Positions 5,201 to 6,855 of a stretch of DNA of 6,855 nucleotides are shown here, piece by piece. The first letter of the stretch is position 1. Every line of letters starts with the position of its first letter. A program made the position numbers and the translations under genes. This stretch comes from Muribaculaceae bacterium (GTDB lineage: Bacteria > Bacteroidota > Bacteroidia > Bacteroidales > Muribaculaceae). The notes below the pieces were generated by a model, which made no database searches, had not been told where the DNA came from, and saw only the letters and a list, made by a program, of their open reading frames with translations. The stretch lies in contig VSPN01000106.1 in assembly GCA_009775355.1 (NCBI GenBank), positions 1-6,855 of the forward strand. Reading direction: 5' to 3'.

Positions 5201-6790
5201 GATCAGGCAGTCCAGTCGGAGAAAGCGCGTCAGGCTGCCGAAAGCGCCATGCGGTCGGGTTATGAGGCCGAGGCGAACGGAAATGCCGGAGATCTCCTTA
5301 AAGAGCGTCAGGAAGCGGAGCGGATGATGGCGGACGCGTTCGAGTATCCTGATGTTGCTATGGAGCATTTCGGAGAGATCGATGACGCCGGCGGCATCGT
5401 TGCTGAGATCCGGAACAATGACAAACTGAATGAGAGGCAGAAAAAGGCTGCCGAGGCATATGTCATGTCTCTTCTTGCCGCGCACGGACAGGAGGTGCGC
5501 CGCGCCGACGACCGTCGGGACGCCCGCGACAGAATCCGCGACGAAGTGGCGGCGATGACCAACAGGGAGGGGAACATCCAGCCTGTTGTGCTGAAAGCCG
5601 ATGACCGCAGGGTCATGGTGACTTCGGGCGAGCTTCGCCTGTCGGATGACGGGAGCACCGTTCTTGCGTCAGAGTCGTCGCCTGTGATCTGGGTATATGA
5701 TCCGGAGGATGGAAAGAAAAAGGCGATCTATCCGGGTGCGGTCCTTTCGGTCGAGCCTGTGATGAGTGCGGAAGCGGAAACCGAGCGGAGGATACGGATT
5801 CTCGAGGATGAGGAGCTTCGGGAAGACGCAGCGCGTGCCGATGTGGAGAATGCCGATGTGGAGAATGCCGATGTGGAGAATGCCGACAGCGGCATGAACT
5901 CCGGGGCGTCGGCATCCGCGGGTACAGCGGCGCAAACTGAGGCGGGTACAGAATCGGAAACAGAGGCGTCAGGTGCGGTAAGAGGCGCGGCGCCGGAAGC
6001 GACTGACGTTACAGAACCCGGTACTCCCGACATTGACGCAGCGATCGCGAGGGCTAAGGAAGCCATGGAGCGGTTTGAGGAGATGTTTGATGGCGAGCAA
6101 GAGTACTGGCTGAGTATTGTCAACGAGAATCCGGAGGAGATTCTTTCCAATCCGGACCTGACGGACGCGCAGAAAGATGCAGCCCGCGAATATGTGGAGG
6201 CCATGCAGGATCTCGCAAAGGCAGATGCGGCATATGGCGACAGTCCGGAGGAAAAGAGTGGAGAGTCGGGTTTGGAATCCGAAGAAAAATCGGTAACTTT
6301 GCAGCATGGAGACGGATCTGAACAAGATAATGATGGATTATCCGCCGCAGACAACGGCGGTGCAGTGGCTGGAGACACAGCCCGAGGCGTGGAGGCCGAT
6401 CGAGACCGAAGCGATATACGAGTGTATGAAGAAGGGCTGGGAGCTGCACATAATGAATATTCAGAGCACAGCGAGAGAAATCGACGCGAAGCGGAATCCG
6501 AAAGGCTAGTAGAAATTGCCAGACGCAACGGACATTACCGAAAGCAGGAAGAGGTGCTTGCCCGCGGCATCAAGTATACGAAAGGATCGGGCGAGAGCGA
6601 GGTCGTCATAGACCATGATCACGGTCGGGTATACAAGATAAAGGATCCGTATGCCAAAGGGGCGATGAAGCCGGGTGTGAATCCGGAAGACGCCATCTAT
6701 GAGCATCTTGTGCACAACAGGTATTTTCCGGAGACGGCCTACGGGTCAGCGGATTTTTCCGGTGGGCGGGAGGGGGTGTCAAGAGTATAG
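2225..6790 (+). CDS. Giant modular phage polyvalent-type protein, C-terminus truncated by an IS
   Basis: The frame gives 1521 residues from ATG 2225. Residues 3-62 are two 30-residue copies of a motif containing RGVYETLK and EGYTPPEFGVF. Residues 63-170 are a Ser/Gly/Gln linker and about 170-245 are charged helix. LPEVTVTG lies at 369-376. Residues 377-545 are coiled-coil-like. From V550 (VWNFMKGVGRGL) to about 870 the protein is rich in Ala/Gly/Val, including FTAALAEIAVEFGL (626-639) and a segment from V695, possibly membrane-associating. Two related helical motifs near 1058-1085 and 1301-1326 (QK.AA..YV) flank a beta-rich segment (about 1117-1180). The C-terminus (1428-1507) matches the start of the kinase-like domain of polyvalent proteins: GSGES (1454-1458), VYKIKDP (lysines 1471, 1473) and a helix with EDAIYEHLVHN, reaching FPETAYG. 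The catalytic loop is missing; the last 14 residues appear to come from the IS. Polyvalent proteins are packaged with phage DNA and act in the new host (known for the class). Ejection with the small upstream proteins is inferred. Whether the truncated product is functional is unclear. Confidence 0.82.
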   Translation: MSDDRNMRGVYETLKKEGYTPPEFGVFVNDMRDEKNLRGVYETLKREGYTPPEFGVFRTDMFGAAGDSPQSSGTSAQPQSSGPAAASQGNAVSGQSRAVVTGETEPVMDTRIFPDVTDAVAGDGIATAEAVQKEEVRTPSGQKSGGSAGSGTVGSNAVGDENRHAGTRLSGAEQLRVAAHELEAAEAAQRISDDSRREKKEAAAYRKMLLENARAMAERNKEGRRRADEEGIDWDAAIAAVEGKEADGGKESADGRRDSRGVVHEDVNTDMADIDAEVSYDEQLSPQAAAKKRANDAGSTGRHVSTEEARAMSTEAPRGLYYHKDAGDAAGREPFAADTRVMNDPEDIYVTPAGSGIDPRGASADPIALPEVTVTGSSRSTIMKRVAEMRYLDGMLAKADDTELRARASSDLRKEREEADRRVEQFRTEHPGKWRGMSEDEREALRESMAGEVEFERLASTLDSRTAANRREQERRMAEIEKDVRESLAATPEGRRILAGRDSDMDVMRRVDLAAGYDSELRALRQEAWNLGALDEAKAASEGDGGRETVWNFMKGVGRGLREIAVNPLGLRSMHNDATQLVRVAGKLKRGEELTETEQRAVESHFSRLAADGHYEKSQAGKAGEFTAALAEIAVEFGLNPASGAVRRTLTGIAREVGPAAVRATLMNAPVLLYKLGVSSASVDARRFAGNVAKVIGAAIGEGASASVTTQLARNLEESVGRSLAAPVYDGEGKLTGLSGDQMGNAMAKTFTASAGTNAAFMFPATFGGEAVKGIGRAVKYLDKRGMGLPFGNPVDAFVKMKSGEVMSVIASDAFGRADGDPEMGDVLSEESARDMIIGLLAAEFTTGIMKSGASRVRSLRSDVGVMRHESEVKVAAARMASLLRGEDGRVDKDGLMILGSVMRADKEMNPGEVAACLRSLSEKGVPAETCQAVVDYLRASYRWKGAVAARERMRAAREERDWREGDLGEESRAGSDPRSTGETSEQSGLQSDQAVQSEKARQAAESAMRSGYEAEANGNAGDLLKERQEAERMMADAFEYPDVAMEHFGEIDDAGGIVAEIRNNDKLNERQKKAAEAYVMSLLAAHGQEVRRADDRRDARDRIRDEVAAMTNREGNIQPVVLKADDRRVMVTSGELRLSDDGSTVLASESSPVIWVYDPEDGKKKAIYPGAVLSVEPVMSAEAETERRIRILEDEELREDAARADVENADVENADVENADSGMNSGASASAGTAAQTEAGTESETEASGAVRGAAPEATDVTEPGTPDIDAAIARAKEAMERFEEMFDGEQEYWLSIVNENPEEILSNPDLTDAQKDAAREYVEAMQDLAKADAAYGDSPEEKSGESGLESEEKSVTLQHGDGSEQDNDGLSAADNGGAVAGDTARGVEADRDRSDIRVYEEGLGAAHNEYSEHSERNRREAESERLVEIARRNGHYRKQEEVLARGIKYTKGSGESEVVIDHDHGRVYKIKDPYAKGAMKPGVNPEDAIYEHLVHNRYFPETAYGSADFSGGREGVSRV
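2231..2410 (+). repeat. Tandem 90-bp duplication at the start of the giant gene
   Basis: Units 2231-2320 and 2321-2410 agree at about 73 of 90 positions by hand comparison, including an uninterrupted identical run of 32 bases in the GYTPPEFGV part. Each unit encodes 30 residues (N.RGVYETLK.EGYTPPEFGVF..DM). Differences cluster at the unit ends, so the core motif is probably under constraint. Short repeats of this kind may be binding or packaging signals; that is inference. Confidence 0.9.
5837..5886 (+). repeat. 15-bp microsatellite-like tandem repeat, three perfect copies
   Basis: GCCGATGTGGAGAAT is repeated without error at 5837-5851, 5852-5866 and 5867-5881, followed by a partial copy (GCCGA). 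It encodes ADVEN three times in a linker of the giant protein. The perfect identity implies recent slippage expansion. The 15-bp unit keeps the frame, so copy number can vary without truncating the protein. Confidence 0.95.
6271..6301 (+). promoter_or_regulatory. Bacteroidetes-type promoter inside the giant gene
   Basis: TTTG (6271-6274), 19 bases, then TAACTTTG (6294-6301) matches the Bacteroidetes sigma-70 consensus of a TTG/TTTG element near -33 and TAnnTTTG near -7 (established for Bacteroides). The start point would fall a few bases after the box, at or just before the ATG at 6306, giving a leaderless or nearly leaderless mRNA. The bases CA after the box match those after the second box near 6801. 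Confidence 0.6.
6306..6509 (+). CDS. Candidate small gene nested in the giant gene, 67 residues
   Basis: This frame starts four bases after a full Bacteroidetes promoter match and ends at TAG 6507-6509. It lies wholly inside the giant gene in another frame (+1 relative). A TAA at 6294-6296 closes the frame upstream, making this ATG the first possible start. Third codon positions are G or C in 49 of 66 codons here, against 26 of 66 in the giant gene's frame over the same bases, and the latter uses CGA arginine five times. The local coding signature thus favours this frame. The product is soluble-looking with three tryptophans (21, 29, 45), PPQTTAVQWLETQPEAW near its start, a YECMKKGWELH helix, and no membrane segment. 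I do not recognise a family. It could be a true overlapping gene, or the host gene may be overprinting an older frame. Confidence 0.5.
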   Translation: METDLNKIMMDYPPQTTAVQWLETQPEAWRPIETEAIYECMKKGWELHIMNIQSTAREIDAKRNPKG

Positions 6791-6793
6791 TGT

Positions 6794-6801
6794 TATCTTT
6801 G
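6794..6801 (+). promoter_or_regulatory. Bacteroidetes -7 box of the putative IS transposase gene
   Basis: TATCTTTG is an exact match to TAnnTTTG, four bases before the ATG at 6806. This implies a leaderless transcript. No TTTG or TTG is found about 19 bases upstream; the G-rich run there has only a TG (6777-6778). Confidence 0.55.
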
Positions 6802-6805
6802 CACA

Positions 6806-6855
6806 ATGAAACCAGATCAACTGCTCAGAGCCATCCTACCCGAAGTCCTGATAGA
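6806..6855 (+). CDS. N-terminus of a putative IS transposase first ORF (partial)
   Basis: ATG 6806 opens MKPDQLLRAILPEVLI and runs off the window after 16 complete codons. From memory of Bacteroidetes genomes, short proteins starting with a similar LL..ILPE.LI pattern are annotated as transposase N-terminal region proteins (ISAon1-type, two-ORF elements). Sixteen residues are thin evidence. It is supported by the directly preceding -7 box and by the abrupt break of the upstream domain. It could instead be an unrelated downstream gene. Confidence 0.4.
   Translation, partial: MKPDQLLRAILPEVLI

Larger units (their letters stand above)
6746..6855 (+). mobile_element. Left end of a probable insertion sequence (continues past the window)
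   Basis: The kinase-like domain of the giant gene follows the family pattern until FPETAYG (codon ending 6745). It then turns into a short unrelated tail and stops at 6788-6790. From that point the sequence is G-rich, then has a promoter box and an ORF unlike anything upstream. A small palindrome, CGGATTTTTCCG (6750-6761), lies at the edge. The exact border is uncertain by several bases, and the right end and target duplication lie outside the window. Its start does not resemble the ends of the 639-861 element, so the two insertions are of different types. Confidence 0.5.

Noticed and set aside
5728..6528. 266-residue minus-strand ORF rich in serine
   Set aside because: It is a low-complexity antisense shadow of the giant gene, caused by its G/C-rich third positions, without promoter or recognisable domain.
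6724..6762. Two copies of TTTTCCGG as a target duplication of the IS
   Set aside because: They lie on the same side of the proposed IS border, within or next to its left end, so they cannot be the flanking duplication; probably chance.
1..6855. CRISPR array
   Set aside because: The only tandem repeats are coding (90-bp pair, 15-bp triplet); there is no repeat-spacer pattern.

Overview
The window looks like a fragment of a Bacteroidales phage or prophage (gut lineage such as Muribaculaceae, Alistipes or Prevotella; genus not resolvable). Evidence: G/C-rich coding sequence with G/C-rich third codon positions, two exact Bacteroidetes-type -7 promoter boxes (TAnnTTTG), little use of Shine-Dalgarno sites, and proteins of the kind found in the virion-protein modules of Bacteroidales phages. 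No capsid, tail, terminase or integrase gene is visible, so the phage assignment rests on protein character.

Layout, all genes on the + strand: (1) 1-95, an A/T-rich leader with a possible tail of an upstream gene and an 8-bp inverted repeat. (2) 96-641, a 181-residue protein with a glycine-zipper N-terminus and long helices, resembling phage DNA-ejection proteins. (3) 622-2044, a coiled-coil protein gene of 396 codons when repaired, split after its fifth codon by a 223-bp MITE-like insertion (639-861) with perfect 13-bp terminal inverted repeats and a 9-bp target duplication (GAATATAAC). Removing the insertion and one duplication copy restores a continuous frame from an ATG at 622 that has a good Shine-Dalgarno. 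The upstream gene keeps its full product because the element supplies a TAG where the original TGA stood. (4) 2045-2224, a spacer with no convincing gene. (5) 2225-6790, a giant modular protein: duplicated 30-residue N-terminal motif, linkers, coiled coils, a small-residue-rich central region, a beta-rich segment between two related helical motifs, and the first half of a kinase-like 'polyvalent protein' domain. (6) 6306-6509, a 67-codon frame inside the giant gene in another frame, preceded by TTTG-N19-TAACTTTG and carrying the local codon signature. (7) about 6746 to the end, the left end of a probable insertion sequence that truncates the giant gene, with its own TAnnTTTG box and the first 16 complete codons of an ORF resembling a transposase N-terminal protein.

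As a whole, the small, medium and giant proteins in series recall the podovirus ejection set (T7 gp14, gp15, gp16): proteins that would travel in the virion and enter the cell with the DNA, the largest carrying effector domains. That is inference. Two independent transposable-element hits in this operon suggest a decaying prophage or a population with mixed alleles. The most unusual items are the precise MITE insertion at a gene overlap and the promoter-equipped small ORF nested in the giant gene.
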